In this document: one piece after another, positions 38,361-48,195 of the stretch
How positions within the stretch are numbered: position 1 is the first letter of the stretch
How the letters are laid out: every line of letters starts with the position of its first letter
Assembly: GCF_001037495.1 (NCBI RefSeq)
Contig: NZ_KQ089823.1
Span: 248,001 to 312,000, forward strand
Source: Citrobacter sp. MGH106
Lineage (GTDB): Bacteria > Pseudomonadota > Gammaproteobacteria > Enterobacterales > Enterobacteriaceae
DNA: 64,000 nt
Direction of reading: 5' to 3'
Translations under genes and position numbers: made by a program
Notes under the pieces: generated by a model
What the model was told of the DNA's origin: nothing
The model's database searches: none
What the model saw: only the letters and a program-made list of their open reading frames with translations

Positions 38361-39578
38361 ATGAAACGTCCATTTCATTTAATGGCAAAACCTGTTAGTT
38401 ATCAGTGCAATATTGCTTGTGACTACTGTTTTTATCTGGGGAAGGAACACGGGACATTGAAACCTGCTCACCAGCAGCGCCATATGGATGAGAAGACGCT
38501 GGAGCAGTACATCAAACAGTACATCAATGCTCATCCGGGTAACGAAATTGAGTTTACCTGGCAAGGAGGGGAGCCCACTCTGGCAGGGCTACCCTTTTAT
38601 CAGCGTGTCGTTGAGCTTCAGCAGAAACACGCCTGCGGCAAGACCATCCGCAACAGTATCCAGACAAACGGTGTACTCATTAATGAAGTATGGGCTAACT
38701 TTATGGCCCAAAACCGTTTTCTTGTTGGGTTGTCTATCGATGGACCCGCGTACTTACATGACCGCTACCGCAAAACACGCAGCCAGGACTCAGTATTTGA
38801 GAAGGTGATTAACGCTATGCGTGTGCTGACTCAATATGGCGTGGAAGTGAATGTACTGTGCGTAGTCAACAACGTCACAGCTGAATATCCTGTTGAAATC
38901 TATAATTTTTTGAGCCGCGATTTAGGGGCGACTTTTATTCAATTCATTCCGGCAGTAGAACAGTTACCCCTTGCACAACGCTACGGTGAACTACTGTATC
39001 CACAATCAATGGCTCAGCGTGCTGTCACTTCGTGGTCCGTTTCAGGTGAGCAATGGGGACGATTTATTATCCAGGTTTTCGATACCTGGGTACGAAGAGA
39101 TGTCGGACGCGTCTTTATCCAGTTATTTGACAGCGCACTAGCCGCCTGGCTGGGTGAAAAACCTTCATTGTGCGTGATGCAATCGACCTGCGGATTCGGT
39201 CTGGTCGTGGAGCAAAATGGTGATGTCTACAGTTGCGATCACTACGTTTACCCTGAACACCGACTGGGCAATCTGCGACGCGATAATTTAGAAAAAATGG
39301 TGAACAGTAAGCAACAGCACAAATTTGGAATGGCAAAAGCACAAGTTGCTGCCCAATGTGAACGCTGTGAATGGCGTTTTGCCTGCCATGGGGGTTGCCC
39401 AAAACATCGGATTCATCCTTCAGGTAAACGCTGGCATAACCATTTGTGTGAGGGCTATCAAGCCATGTTCAGCCATATGGACCCGTATATGCAGTTTATG
39501 GCGGCGCAAATACGACGCCAGCAACCACCTGCAGCGGTAATGGATATAGCTGCAACTCTCAGCAACAAGACAACGTAA
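38361..39578 (+). CDS. Radical-SAM anaerobic sulfatase-maturing enzyme
   Basis: 405 residues from ATG 38361, preceded by GAGGGAGAGCGCC; the ORF extension before it lies in promoter sequence. The radical-SAM cluster is CNIACDYC (C16, C20, C23) and the SAM motif TWQGGEPTL follows. The C-terminal SPASM region holds Cys groups for auxiliary clusters (CVMQSTCG, DVYSCDHY, CERCEWRFACHGGC). It should oxidise the sulfatase active-site Cys48 to formylglycine without oxygen. Relatives in E. coli are AslB and YdeM. Divergent from the PTS-sulfatase operon. Confidence 0.93.
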   Translation: MKRPFHLMAKPVSYQCNIACDYCFYLGKEHGTLKPAHQQRHMDEKTLEQYIKQYINAHPGNEIEFTWQGGEPTLAGLPFYQRVVELQQKHACGKTIRNSIQTNGVLINEVWANFMAQNRFLVGLSIDGPAYLHDRYRKTRSQDSVFEKVINAMRVLTQYGVEVNVLCVVNNVTAEYPVEIYNFLSRDLGATFIQFIPAVEQLPLAQRYGELLYPQSMAQRAVTSWSVSGEQWGRFIIQVFDTWVRRDVGRVFIQLFDSALAAWLGEKPSLCVMQSTCGFGLVVEQNGDVYSCDHYVYPEHRLGNLRRDNLEKMVNSKQQHKFGMAKAQVAAQCERCEWRFACHGGCPKHRIHPSGKRWHNHLCEGYQAMFSHMDPYMQFMAAQIRRQQPPAAVMDIAATLSNKTT

Positions 39579-39582
39579 TCAC

Positions 39583-40719
39583 TCAATGATCCAAATAGAG
39601 GTAATGCATCCAGCTGGTCATGCGTAGCAAAACTTTACGCATCACGGAGACATGCGCGAAGTGGTCGGAATAGACCGCCACCTGGGCATAAATACCATCC
39701 GGTAAAGCGTCTACTTCAGCATTTGGCTCCAGCTCAATTGTCGCCAGTACGCCATCGGTGCCCGGCACAACCGTTAAAGACTGTAACGCGCCTTGTGCCT
39801 GATAAGAGCCACCAGGAACAACCGGCAAAATGCTGGTTAGCTTGCCAGAGAATACCTGGCCAGGCAGAGCATTAAACACCACCTCCGCCTCATCGCCCGG
39901 TTCAAGACGTAGCAGTGAGTTTTGGCGGAATTGCGCCACTATTTGCCGTTTTTGTTCGGGAATAAACACCATTACCGGTCGCAGCGGCAGCGCGGCAGCA
40001 TAGGTGCCAGGTCGGATAAGCACCTGCGTCACGTAACCATTACTGGGCGCACGAATAACGGTCTGATCCAGATTGTATTTCGCTTCTGTCAGTTGAGCCC
40101 GCAGGCTAACAATCTGCGACTGCTCACCGTTGACCATACTGTCTAACTGACTTTGAATTTGTGCCTGTTCAGCGACAGAGCCTTTGACTAAGGCATCCTG
40201 AGCCAGAAAGTTTTGCCGGGCGTTGTCGATATCGCTTTCAGAGAACGGATTCACTCGCGCCTGGCTACCTTTCAGATAACGTTGGTAATCTTTGTACAGA
40301 CGGTCACGTTCTGCAGAAACCTGGGTGGTATTGGCCTGCGCTTCGGCTAATTGCGCTTTCAAAGTCTCAATATTATGCGTTGCCGTCACCAGGTCAGCCT
40401 GTAATCTGTCGACGCGTGCCTGATAACGGACAGGATCGAGCTTAAAGAGCACCTCGCCTTTTTTAATCAACTGGTTATTTTTGTCTGTTACCTCGCTAAC
40501 AATCCCAGTGACCTGCGGCGTAATGGGAATTGAGATAACGGCTTTCTGCGCGGTAAATGTGTACGGGTGGTTATAGTTCATTAATAAGATAAGTCCCGCG
40601 ACAATAAACACCCCACCCAATGCTGCGGTAGCTAATGTCCACTGATTGACCGGAATTCGAAATATCTTAAATATCGCCCACGCGAACGCGACGTAGGTCA
40701 AAACAATCAACAGATCCAT
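39583..40719 (-). CDS. yibH: HlyD/EmrA-like membrane fusion protein YibH
   Basis: 378 residues from ATG 40719. Same architecture as YiaV: two N-terminal hydrophobic helices, a lipoyl-like domain split by a coiled coil (about residues 90-210), and an identical-type C-terminus ([13 protein letters not shown]). Sequence agrees closely with E. coli YibH. Cotranscribed with yibI two bases upstream. It ends four bases after the convergent maturase gene and so marks the right edge of the island. Confidence 0.93.
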   Translation of the reverse strand: MDLLIVLTYVAFAWAIFKIFRIPVNQWTLATAALGGVFIVAGLILLMNYNHPYTFTAQKAVISIPITPQVTGIVSEVTDKNNQLIKKGEVLFKLDPVRYQARVDRLQADLVTATHNIETLKAQLAEAQANTTQVSAERDRLYKDYQRYLKGSQARVNPFSESDIDNARQNFLAQDALVKGSVAEQAQIQSQLDSMVNGEQSQIVSLRAQLTEAKYNLDQTVIRAPSNGYVTQVLIRPGTYAAALPLRPVMVFIPEQKRQIVAQFRQNSLLRLEPGDEAEVVFNALPGQVFSGKLTSILPVVPGGSYQAQGALQSLTVVPGTDGVLATIELEPNAEVDALPDGIYAQVAVYSDHFAHVSVMRKVLLRMTSWMHYLYLDH

Positions 40720-40721
40720 GA

Positions 40722-41084
40722 TCAAATCTCCGGAAAGGTGGAGTCATCGGTTTTATTCGCCTCTGCCAGCTTTTTTTCCAGCAGAGTGATGCGCGCTGAC
40801 AATGCGGCAATCTCAGGATCTGGCTCCTTTCCGGCCGGCGTGATGTGTGACTGCATTCCCCAACCCCGTTCAGGCTGGTAGAGCGTGGCCCATATCCACA
40901 GGAATGGCCAGATGACATGCAGCGTAAACAGACTCACCCACCCTGCGGTATGAATAGCGTCGGCATGTGGATGATTGCGCTTTTTCGCCATGTTATAGGG
41001 GATATCATGGATAGCGATGATTCCGTAGAACAGAACCAGAAAAACGAAGATCAGCACGCCCAATGCAAAATAGTTTAGAAACAT
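40722..41084 (-). CDS. yibI: DUF3302 inner membrane protein YibI
   Basis: 120 residues; two membrane helices and a C-terminal coiled coil. The motif [19 protein letters not shown] is shared with YiaW. First gene of yibIH and divergent from mtlA. Function unknown. Confidence 0.92.
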   Translation of the reverse strand: MFLNYFALGVLIFVFLVLFYGIIAIHDIPYNMAKKRNHPHADAIHTAGWVSLFTLHVIWPFLWIWATLYQPERGWGMQSHITPAGKEPDPEIAALSARITLLEKKLAEANKTDDSTFPEI

Positions 41085-41297
41085 AGCTGCCTCGGATTCA
41101 CGCTAATTAGAATTTTGTATGTGCTGGCAGCCGTACGCACCCTGGCTGATATTTTGAACATAACTGCAGATAGGCATTTCCGCCATATCACAAATAAAAT
41201 ATTTTTTCTGGTGAGAAATTGCTCTATTTTGCGGAAAAACAGGCCAGAGAAGAATCAGCTATAGATCACATTTGGATTTATTCAAATGAAAATATCT

Positions 41298-41474
41298 TGC
41301 GATCCAGATCACAAAAACTCAACAAACAGAGAAATGAAAAACGTGAACTAATTCACATTTAACCGCCTTTTTTAGCGAATTCTTGCGCATCGATGTTTTT
41401 ATGTACTGGTATTTTGTGATCATAGTCACATTAACTAATACCACACACCCTATATTTACGTGACGCGAATCACA
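41298..41474 (+). promoter_or_regulatory. mtlA promoter region with CRP-like sites
   Basis: The 531-base yibI-mtlA gap holds four CRP-like sites: TGCGA-6-TCACA (41298-41313), GTGA-6-TCAC (41343-41356), TGTGA-TCATAG-TCACA (41415-41430, perfect consensus) and GTGA-6-TCAC (41460-41473). Two weaker half-sites (TCACA at 41188 and 41266) lie further up. E. coli mtlA has a similar multi-site CRP array. The remainder up to 41615 is the mtlA leader. Confidence 0.75.
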
Positions 41475-41615
41475 TAAAAGCCCGTCGACTGGACAGTTGA
41501 ACGATTCAGTGCCAGATTTCGCAGTATCTACAGGGTCCGGCTACCTCCTGCCGCTACATTAACAAACCTCGGGCTTTCAGCCTGCGCGATAGCAAACATA
41601 AGAAGGGGTGTTTTT

Positions 41616-43529
41616 ATGTCATCCGATTTTAAGATCAAAGTGCAAAGCTTTGGTCGATTCCTCAGCAACATGGTGATGCCAAATATCGGCGCGTTTATCG
41701 CGTGGGGTATTATCACCGCATTATTCATTCCGACAGGGTGGTTGCCGAACGAAACGCTGGCGAAGCTCGTCGGTCCAATGATCACCTATCTCCTGCCGCT
41801 GCTGATTGGTTACACCGGCGGTAAACTGGTTGGCGGCGATCGTGGCGGCGTGGTCGGTGCTATCACCACTATGGGTGTTATCGTCGGTGCGGATATGCCG
41901 ATGTTCCTCGGTGCAATGATCGCGGGCCCGTTGGGCGGCTGGGCAATCAAACACTTCGACGGCTGGGTAGACGGTAAGATCAAGTCCGGTTTTGAGATGC
42001 TGGTGAATAACTTCTCCGCTGGCATCATCGGTATGATCCTCGCCATTCTGGCATTCCTCGGCATTGGCCCATTGGTTGAAGCACTGTCCAAAATTCTGGC
42101 GGCAGGCGTTAACTTCATGGTTGTCCATGACATGCTGCCACTGGCGTCTATTTTTGTTGAACCGGCGAAAATCCTGTTCCTGAACAACGCCATCAACCAC
42201 GGTATTTTCTCACCGCTGGGTATTCAGCAGTCCCATGAGATGGGCAAATCCATCTTCTTCCTGATTGAAGCAAACCCGGGTCCGGGTATGGGCGTCCTGC
42301 TGGCGTACATGTTCTTTGGTCGTGGCAGCGCTAAACAGTCTGCTGGCGGTGCGGCTATCATCCACTTCCTGGGCGGTATCCACGAAATTTACTTCCCGTA
42401 TGTACTGATGAACCCGCGTCTGATTCTGGCTGTTATCCTCGGCGGTATGACTGGCGTCTTTACCCTGACTATCCTGGGTGGCGGTCTGGTTTCTCCGGCA
42501 TCTCCTGGTTCTATCCTGGCCGTGCTGGCAATGACGCCGAAGGGCGCATACTTTGCCAACATCGCTGCAATCTGTGCGGCAATGGCGGTCTCCTTTGTGG
42601 TCTCAGCTATTCTGCTGAAAACCAGCAAAGTGAAAGAAGATGACGACATTGATGCAGCAACTCGCCGCATGCAGGACATGAAAGCGGAATCTAAAGGCGC
42701 ATCTCCGCTGTCTGCTGGCGATGTCACCAACGACCTGAGCCACGTGCGTAAAATCATCGTAGCCTGTGATGCCGGTATGGGGTCCAGCGCGATGGGTGCC
42801 GGCGTACTGCGTAAGAAAGTACAGGATGCGGGTCTGTCGCAGATTTCCGTCACCAACAGTGCAATTAACAACCTGCCGCCGGATGTGGATCTGGTCATTA
42901 CCCACCGTGACCTGACCGAACGCGCTATGCGCCAGGTTCCGCAGGCACAGCACATTTCACTGACCAACTTCCTCGACAGCGGTCTGTACAGCAGCCTGAC
43001 CGAGCGTCTGGTGGCGGCACAGCGCCACAACGTCAACGAAGAGAAAGTACGTGGTCATCTGAAAGACAGCTTTGATGAGGGCGATAACAACCTGTTCAAA
43101 CTGGGTGCGGAGAATATCTTCCTTGGCCGTAAAGCCACCAACAAAGAAGAAGCTATTCGCTTTGCCGGTGAGCAACTGGTAAAAGGCGGCTACGTTGAAC
43201 CTGAGTATGTTGAAGCGATGCTGGACCGCGAAAAACTGACCCCAACCTACCTGGGTGAGTCCATCGCTGTACCGCACGGTACGGTTGAAGCCAAAGACCG
43301 CGTGCTGAAAACCGGGGTGGTGTTCTGCCAGTATCCGGAAGGCGTCCGCTTCGGTGAAGAAGAAGACGACATTGCCCGTCTGGTGATTGGTATCGCCGCA
43401 CGTAACAACGAGCATATTCAGGTCATTACCAGCCTGACCAACGCGCTGGATGATGAATCCGTGATCGAACGTCTGGCGCATACCACCAGCGTGGATGAAG
43501 TTCTGGCACTGCTGGCTGGTCGTAAGTAA
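41616..43529 (+). CDS. mtlA: Mannitol PTS permease EIICBA
   Basis: 637 residues, the E. coli length. EIIC membrane part (about 1-345), EIIB with phosphorylated C384 in IIVACDAGMGSSAMG, EIIA with H554 in SIAVPHGTVEA. Imports mannitol as mannitol 1-phosphate. First gene of mtlADR; the start follows AGAAGGGGTG. CRP sites upstream and MtlR downstream provide control. Confidence 0.98.
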   Translation: MSSDFKIKVQSFGRFLSNMVMPNIGAFIAWGIITALFIPTGWLPNETLAKLVGPMITYLLPLLIGYTGGKLVGGDRGGVVGAITTMGVIVGADMPMFLGAMIAGPLGGWAIKHFDGWVDGKIKSGFEMLVNNFSAGIIGMILAILAFLGIGPLVEALSKILAAGVNFMVVHDMLPLASIFVEPAKILFLNNAINHGIFSPLGIQQSHEMGKSIFFLIEANPGPGMGVLLAYMFFGRGSAKQSAGGAAIIHFLGGIHEIYFPYVLMNPRLILAVILGGMTGVFTLTILGGGLVSPASPGSILAVLAMTPKGAYFANIAAICAAMAVSFVVSAILLKTSKVKEDDDIDAATRRMQDMKAESKGASPLSAGDVTNDLSHVRKIIVACDAGMGSSAMGAGVLRKKVQDAGLSQISVTNSAINNLPPDVDLVITHRDLTERAMRQVPQAQHISLTNFLDSGLYSSLTERLVAAQRHNVNEEKVRGHLKDSFDEGDNNLFKLGAENIFLGRKATNKEEAIRFAGEQLVKGGYVEPEYVEAMLDREKLTPTYLGESIAVPHGTVEAKDRVLKTGVVFCQYPEGVRFGEEEDDIARLVIGIAARNNEHIQVITSLTNALDDESVIERLAHTTSVDEVLALLAGRK

Positions 43530-43536
43530 GTCCCAT

Positions 43537-43568
43537 GGCCCGATGGCGCTAGCGCTTATCGGGCCTGC
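43537..43568. repeat. REP-like palindrome between mtlA and mtlD
   Basis: GCCCGAT (43538-43544) and ATCGGGC (43558-43564) with inner GGCGCTAGCGCTT: a REP-type unit directly after the mtlA stop. Confidence 0.65.
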
Positions 43569-43595
43569 GTCCCACTCTCTCCGATGGCGGGAGAA

Positions 43596-43638
43596 GGTTG
43601 GGGTGAGGGGGAACGTATCGCTGTCCCTCACCCCAGCC
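43596..43638. repeat. Long GC-rich hairpin, boxC-like dispersed repeat
   Basis: GGTTGGGGTGAGGG (43596-43609) pairs with CCCTCACCCCAGCC (43625-43638) through 14 positions with one G-T pair. The CCCTCACCC theme is common to enterobacterial dispersed intergenic repeats. Confidence 0.55.
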
Positions 43639-43672
43639 CTCTTGGGTAAAAACATTAATGAAGGTTAATACT

Positions 43673-44821
43673 ATGAAAGCATTACATTTTGGCGCAGGTA
43701 ATATCGGTCGTGGCTTTATCGGTAAACTGCTGGCTGACGCGGGGATACAACTGACGTTTGCGGATGTAAATCAGGTGGTCCTCGATGCCCTGAATGCCCG
43801 TCATAGCTATCAGGTTCATGTCGTCGGTGAAAACGAGCAGGTCGATACTGTTTCCGGCGTCAACGCCGTTAGCAGCATCGGCGATGATGTCGTGGAACTG
43901 ATTGCCCACGTTGATTTAGTGACTACCGCCGTGGGTCCGGTGGTACTTGAGCGTATCGCTCCGGCCATCGCCAAAGGCCTGGTCAAACGTAAAGCCCAGG
44001 GTATTACCACCCCGCTGAATATCATTGCCTGTGAAAACATGGTGCGCGGAACCACGCAGTTGAAAGGTCATGTGATGAATGCGCTGGCAGATGCCGATAA
44101 AGCCTGGGTTGAAGAGCACGTCGGCTTTGTCGATTCCGCCGTAGACCGTATTGTTCCGCCTTCCGCTTCCGCAACCAACGATCCGCTGGAAGTCACCGTG
44201 GAAACCTTCAGTGAGTGGATTGTCGACAAAACGCAGTTCAAAGGCGAACTGCCTAATATCCCGGGAATGGAATTAACTGATAACCTGATGGCATTTGTCG
44301 AACGTAAACTCTTCACGCTGAACACCGGGCATGCTATAACCGCGTACCTCGGAAAATTGACCGGCCATCAGACCATTCGTGACGCGATTCTCGACGAGAA
44401 AATCCGCGCAGTGGTAAAAGGTGCGATGGAAGAGAGCGGCGCGGTGCTGATCAAACGCTATGGCTTTGATGCAGCAAAACATGCGGCATACATTCAGAAA
44501 ATCCTCGGTCGTTTTGAAAACCCGTATCTGAAAGATGACGTTGAACGTGTTGGCCGTCAGCCACTGCGTAAACTGAGCGCTGGCGATCGTCTGATTAAGC
44601 CGCTGCTGGGCACAATGGAGTACGCTCTGCCGCACGTTAATCTGGTCAAGGGTATTGCTGCGGCGATGCACTATCGCAGTGAAGAGGACCCACAGGCGCA
44701 GGAACTGGCGGCATTAATTGACGAAAAAGGGCCACAGGCCGCACTGGCGCAAGTGTCCGGGCTGGATGCCAACAGTGATGTGGTGGCGGAGGCGGTTAAC
44801 GCATACATCGCGACCAAATGA
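43673..44821 (+). CDS. mtlD: Mannitol-1-phosphate 5-dehydrogenase
   Basis: 382 residues from ATG 43673 ([17 protein letters not shown]); an ATG five codons earlier is out of line with the family. NAD-dependent oxidation of mannitol 1-phosphate to fructose 6-phosphate. The N-terminal GAGNIGRG is the NAD loop, and the polyol-dehydrogenase catalytic Lys lies in [12 protein letters not shown]. Its TGA overlaps the mtlR start (ATGA). Confidence 0.98.
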   Translation: MKALHFGAGNIGRGFIGKLLADAGIQLTFADVNQVVLDALNARHSYQVHVVGENEQVDTVSGVNAVSSIGDDVVELIAHVDLVTTAVGPVVLERIAPAIAKGLVKRKAQGITTPLNIIACENMVRGTTQLKGHVMNALADADKAWVEEHVGFVDSAVDRIVPPSASATNDPLEVTVETFSEWIVDKTQFKGELPNIPGMELTDNLMAFVERKLFTLNTGHAITAYLGKLTGHQTIRDAILDEKIRAVVKGAMEESGAVLIKRYGFDAAKHAAYIQKILGRFENPYLKDDVERVGRQPLRKLSAGDRLIKPLLGTMEYALPHVNLVKGIAAAMHYRSEEDPQAQELAALIDEKGPQAALAQVSGLDANSDVVAEAVNAYIATK

Positions 44822-45408
44822 TAGAGAATCTGGCGCAGCTCAGCCTGCGCCCGAATAACAGATTGTCAGATATGCAGGCAATAATGGAACAAACGCAGGC
44901 CTTTGAAAATCGTGTGCTTGAGCGTCTGAATGCTGGCAAAACCGTACGCAGCTTCCTCATCACCGCCGTAGAATTACTCACCGAGGCGGTGAATATTCTG
45001 GTGCTCCAGGTATTTCGCAAAGACGACTATGCGGTGAAATACGCAGTAGAACCGTTACTCGACGGCGACGGTCCGCTGGGCGATCTTTCCGTCAGGTTGA
45101 AGCTTATCTACGGCCTGGGCGTACTCAGCCGCCCGGAGTATGAGGATGCAGAACTGCTCATGGCTCTACGTGAAGAGTTGAATCACGACGGCAATGAATA
45201 TGCATTCACCGATGACGAAATCCTCGGACCGTTTGGTGAACTTCACTGCGTAACAGCACTTCCTCCACCGCCACAGTTTGATACCTCAGACTCGGGTTTG
45301 TACGCAATGCAAATCCAGCGCTACCAGCAGATGGTACGCTCAACCATGGTACTTTCCCTGACCGAGCTGATTTCTAAAATCAGCTTAAAAAAAGCTTTTC
45401 AGAAATAA
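44818..45408 (+). CDS. mtlR: Mannitol operon repressor MtlR
   Basis: 196-residue all-helical protein. The central part ([10 protein letters not shown], then [19 protein letters not shown]) agrees with E. coli MtlR; the first nine residues differ. It represses mtl genes, perhaps with HPr and without a classical DNA-binding motif. Translationally coupled to mtlD. Confidence 0.95.
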   Translation: MIENLAQLSLRPNNRLSDMQAIMEQTQAFENRVLERLNAGKTVRSFLITAVELLTEAVNILVLQVFRKDDYAVKYAVEPLLDGDGPLGDLSVRLKLIYGLGVLSRPEYEDAELLMALREELNHDGNEYAFTDDEILGPFGELHCVTALPPPPQFDTSDSGLYAMQIQRYQQMVRSTMVLSLTELISKISLKKAFQK

Positions 45409-45419
45409 GCGATGTCGAT

Positions 45420-45626
45420 TTACTTTTCATCCTGCTGTGGCCGGTACAGCTGGCGATAGTACTCCAGACGCTGCAAATACAGCTGCACATTTTCCTGCGG
45501 GACTTCAGAAGGAACAACATTGCGCGGCGGTGTTTTATTCAGATACTCGCGAAAAGCCTGGCTTGACGCCATAAAATCGATGGTCTTATCAATAAGAATT
45601 GAAACGTTCTCGCCTAGTTTCGCCAT
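45420..45626 (-). CDS. yibT: Conserved small protein YibT
   Basis: 68 residues from ATG 45626 ([18 protein letters not shown]), close to the 69 of E. coli YibT. Soluble, helical, with [17 protein letters not shown] and [14 protein letters not shown] conserved. Function unknown. Convergent with mtlR, with 11 bases between the stops. Confidence 0.88.
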   Translation of the reverse strand: MAKLGENVSILIDKTIDFMASSQAFREYLNKTPPRNVVPSEVPQENVQLYLQRLEYYRQLYRPQQDEK

Positions 45627-45880
45627 AATGACCAATCCTCCATGTATTATCCGCATCCAGCCTGTGTGGCCGTTGATTTAAGTTTAGGATCAGAGAAAAG
45701 ATTGTATTGAGGAAAACGTGCTTCGCGATAAACCCGCCAACAAAAGCGCCATCATTGATCTTATTACTTAAAATCCATTACCAATCAAACAACTAGTATT
45801 ATTGTTAGCGATAAAATACTTGCGGCATTTGATTATTTATCTTCGATTAGTTGAGAATAATCCCGCTCTGCGCGCATACT

Positions 45881-45920
45881 ATAGGATATTCATCCTATTT
45901 TTATCAGAAGCTATCCTATG
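45881..45920 (+). promoter_or_regulatory. yibL leader with alternative pairing over the start codon
   Basis: ATAGGAT (45881-45887) can pair with ATCCTAT at 45892-45898, giving a hairpin followed by TTTTTA. It can also pair with the second copy at 45913-45919, which covers the yibL ATG. No clear Shine-Dalgarno is seen. The rest of the 45627-45917 gap shows only AT-rich promoter-like sequence. Confidence 0.4.
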
Positions 45921-46280
45921 AAAGAAGTCGAAAAAAACGAAATTAAACGCCTGAGCGATCGCCTGGATGCCATCCGCCACCAGCAGGCTGATCTCTCGCT
46001 GGTTGAAGCCGCCGACAAATACGCCGAGCTGGAAAAAGAGAAAGAAACGCTGGAAGCCGAGATCGCACGTCTGCGTGAAGTGCACGGTCAGAAGCTGAGC
46101 AAAGAAGCGCAAAAGCTGACGAAACTCCCGTTTCGCCGTGCTATCACCAAAAAAGAACAGGCAGACATGGGCAAGCTGAAGAAAAGCGTGCGCGGTCTGA
46201 TCGTCGTACACCCGATGACAGAACTGGGCCGTGAAATGGGCCTGAAAGAGATGACAGGCTTTTCAAAGACCGAGTTTTGA
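45918..46280 (+). CDS. yibL: Ribosome-associated protein YibL
   Basis: 120 residues; N-terminal coiled coil (about 5-60, rich in Glu and Lys) and a basic C-terminal part ([20 protein letters not shown]). E. coli YibL has been found associated with ribosomes; the mechanism is unclear. Single gene between yibT and lldP. Confidence 0.93.
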   Translation: MKEVEKNEIKRLSDRLDAIRHQQADLSLVEAADKYAELEKEKETLEAEIARLREVHGQKLSKEAQKLTKLPFRRAITKKEQADMGKLKKSVRGLIVVHPMTELGREMGLKEMTGFSKTEF

Positions 46281-46287
46281 TAACAAA

Positions 46288-46315
46288 CCGGGCAACATCC
46301 GCTTGCCCGGCCTTC
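46288..46315 (+). terminator. Terminator of yibL
   Basis: CCGGGCAA (46288-46295) pairs with TTGCCCGG (46303-46310), followed by CCTTCCTTTCC, a pyrimidine-rich tail. Confidence 0.75.
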
Positions 46316-46325
46316 CTTTCCTGCA

Positions 46326-46342
46326 AATTGGCCCTACCAATT
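46326..46342. promoter_or_regulatory. LldR operator O1
   Basis: AATTGG-CCCTA-CCAATT: a GntR/FadR-type palindrome. A weaker TTGGC-AGG-GCCA at 46454-46465 would be O2. The spacing of about 128 bases matches the two-operator loop described for E. coli lldP. Confidence 0.7.
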
Positions 46343-46406
46343 CCAGCCAGTTCCGAAAACCACCTCACATTTCATTAAAATTAGCCTACAATACCGTTGT
46401 CAATAA

Positions 46407-46422
46407 ATAACATTTGATTAAC
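46407..46422 (-). promoter_or_regulatory. ArcA box at the lldP promoter
   Basis: On the minus strand GTTAATCAAATGTTAT matches the ArcA consensus GTTAATTAAATGTTA at all but one position. It should overlap the lldP core promoter, so phospho-ArcA would repress lactate use without oxygen, as in E. coli. Confidence 0.75.
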
Positions 46423-46539
46423 CATTCATTGTCATTATCCCTACACAACAATATTGGCAGGGCCACTTTTACACATAATGTGACCAGCAGATGAGCACAG
46501 ACTCATCCCATTATGTCGGAGGCCCTCAGGAGACCTGCA

Positions 46540-48195
46540 ATGAATCTCTGGCAACAGAACTACGACCCAGCCGGTAACATCTGGCTCTCAAGCTTGATCG
46601 CATCACTCCCGATCCTTTTCTTTTTCTTCGCGCTGATTAAGCTCAAGCTGAAAGGTTATGTCGCTGCATCGTGGACGGTGGTGATTTCCCTGTCGGTTGC
46701 CCTGCTGTTCTACAAAATGCCAGTCGATCACGCCCTGGCTTCGGTGGTGTACGGCTTCTTTTATGGCCTGTGGCCGATAGCCTGGATAATCATCGCGGCG
46801 GTATTTGTCTATAAAATCTCGGTCAAGACCGGGCAGTTCGACATCATCCGCTCCTCAATACTGTCGATTACACCTGACCAGCGCCTGCAAATGCTGATTG
46901 TCGGTTTCTCATTTGGTGCATTCCTCGAAGGAGCCGCAGGATTTGGCGCTCCGGTCGCAATAACCGCCGCGCTACTGGTAGGTCTGGGCTTTAACCCTTT
47001 GTATGCAGCAGGTTTATGCCTGATTGTGAACACGGCACCAGTCGCTTTTGGTGCGATGGGCATTCCGATTCTGGTCGCGGGTCAGGTTACCGGACTGGAC
47101 AGTTTTGAGATCGGCCAGATGGTAGGCCGTCAGCTGCCATTCCTGACAATTATCGTGCTCTTCTGGATTATGGCGATTATGGATGGATGGCGCGGGGTGA
47201 AAGAAACCTGGCCTGCGGTCATGGTCGCGGGCGGTTCCTTTGCCATCGCTCAGTACCTCAGCTCTAACTTCATCGGGCCGGAACTGCCGGATATCATCTC
47301 CTCTCTGGTATCGCTGGTCTGTCTGACGCTGTTCCTGAAACGCTGGCAACCTGTGCGCATCTTCCGCTTTGGCGATATGGGTGCTTCACAGGTCGATCAG
47401 ACGCTGGCCCGCACCAACTATACTGCCGGACAAGTTGTCCGCGCCTGGTCGCCGTTCTTGTTCCTGACGGCAACAGTAACCCTCTGGAGCGTACCGCCGT
47501 TTAAAGCGTTATTTGCACCAGGTGGCGCGATGTACCACTGGGTAGTCAATATTCCGGTTCCGTTCCTCGACAAGCTGGTTGCCCGCATGCCGCCCGTGGT
47601 GCATGAAGCAACGGCCTATGCGGCGGTGTACAAGTTTGACTGGTTCTCGGCAACCGGCACCGCCATTCTGTTTGCCGCCTTGTTGTCTATCGTCTGGCTG
47701 AAAATGAAGCCGTCCGCCGCTCTGCAAACCTTCGGCAGTACGCTGAAAGATCTGGCGCTGCCAATCTACTCCATCGGTATGGTGCTGGCATTTGCGTTTA
47801 TCTCTAACTACTCCGGGCTTTCTTCAACGCTGGCATTAGCGCTGGCGCACACAGGCAGCGCTTTCACCTTCTTCTCACCGTTCCTTGGCTGGCTGGGAGT
47901 ATTCCTGACAGGTTCGGATACATCGTCAAACGCGCTGTTCGCGGCCCTGCAGGCAACAGCAGCCCAGCAAATTGGTGTCTCAGATGTTCTGATGGTGGCA
48001 GCAAATACCACCGGCGGCGTAACCGGAAAAATGATTTCTCCACAATCTATCGCCATTGCCTGTGCAGCTGTGGGACTGGTGGGGAAAGAGTCTGACCTGT
48101 TCCGCTTTACCGTGAAACACAGCCTGATTTTCACCTGTATGGTGGGTGTTATTACCACCCTTCAGGCTTATGTCTTAACCTGGATGATTCCATGA
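46540..48195 (+). CDS. lldP: L-lactate permease LldP
   Basis: 551 residues from ATG 46540 ([16 protein letters not shown]), the E. coli length. Inner-membrane proton symporter for L- and D-lactate and glycolate with about twelve or more helices; the family loop [18 protein letters not shown] is present. First gene of lldPRD. LldR and ArcA sites lie upstream. Confidence 0.97.
   Translation: MNLWQQNYDPAGNIWLSSLIASLPILFFFFALIKLKLKGYVAASWTVVISLSVALLFYKMPVDHALASVVYGFFYGLWPIAWIIIAAVFVYKISVKTGQFDIIRSSILSITPDQRLQMLIVGFSFGAFLEGAAGFGAPVAITAALLVGLGFNPLYAAGLCLIVNTAPVAFGAMGIPILVAGQVTGLDSFEIGQMVGRQLPFLTIIVLFWIMAIMDGWRGVKETWPAVMVAGGSFAIAQYLSSNFIGPELPDIISSLVSLVCLTLFLKRWQPVRIFRFGDMGASQVDQTLARTNYTAGQVVRAWSPFLFLTATVTLWSVPPFKALFAPGGAMYHWVVNIPVPFLDKLVARMPPVVHEATAYAAVYKFDWFSATGTAILFAALLSIVWLKMKPSAALQTFGSTLKDLALPIYSIGMVLAFAFISNYSGLSSTLALALAHTGSAFTFFSPFLGWLGVFLTGSDTSSNALFAALQATAAQQIGVSDVLMVAANTTGGVTGKMISPQSIAIACAAVGLVGKESDLFRFTVKHSLIFTCMVGVITTLQAYVLTWMIP

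Noticed and set aside
32398-39582. Integrase, attachment site or insertion sequence bounding the island
   Set aside because: No transposase, integrase, terminal repeats or tRNA gene is present at either edge.
42389-43036. 215-residue minus-strand ORF in mtlA
   Set aside because: Antisense to the EIIC-EIIB part of mtlA; Ser/Arg-rich and without start signal.
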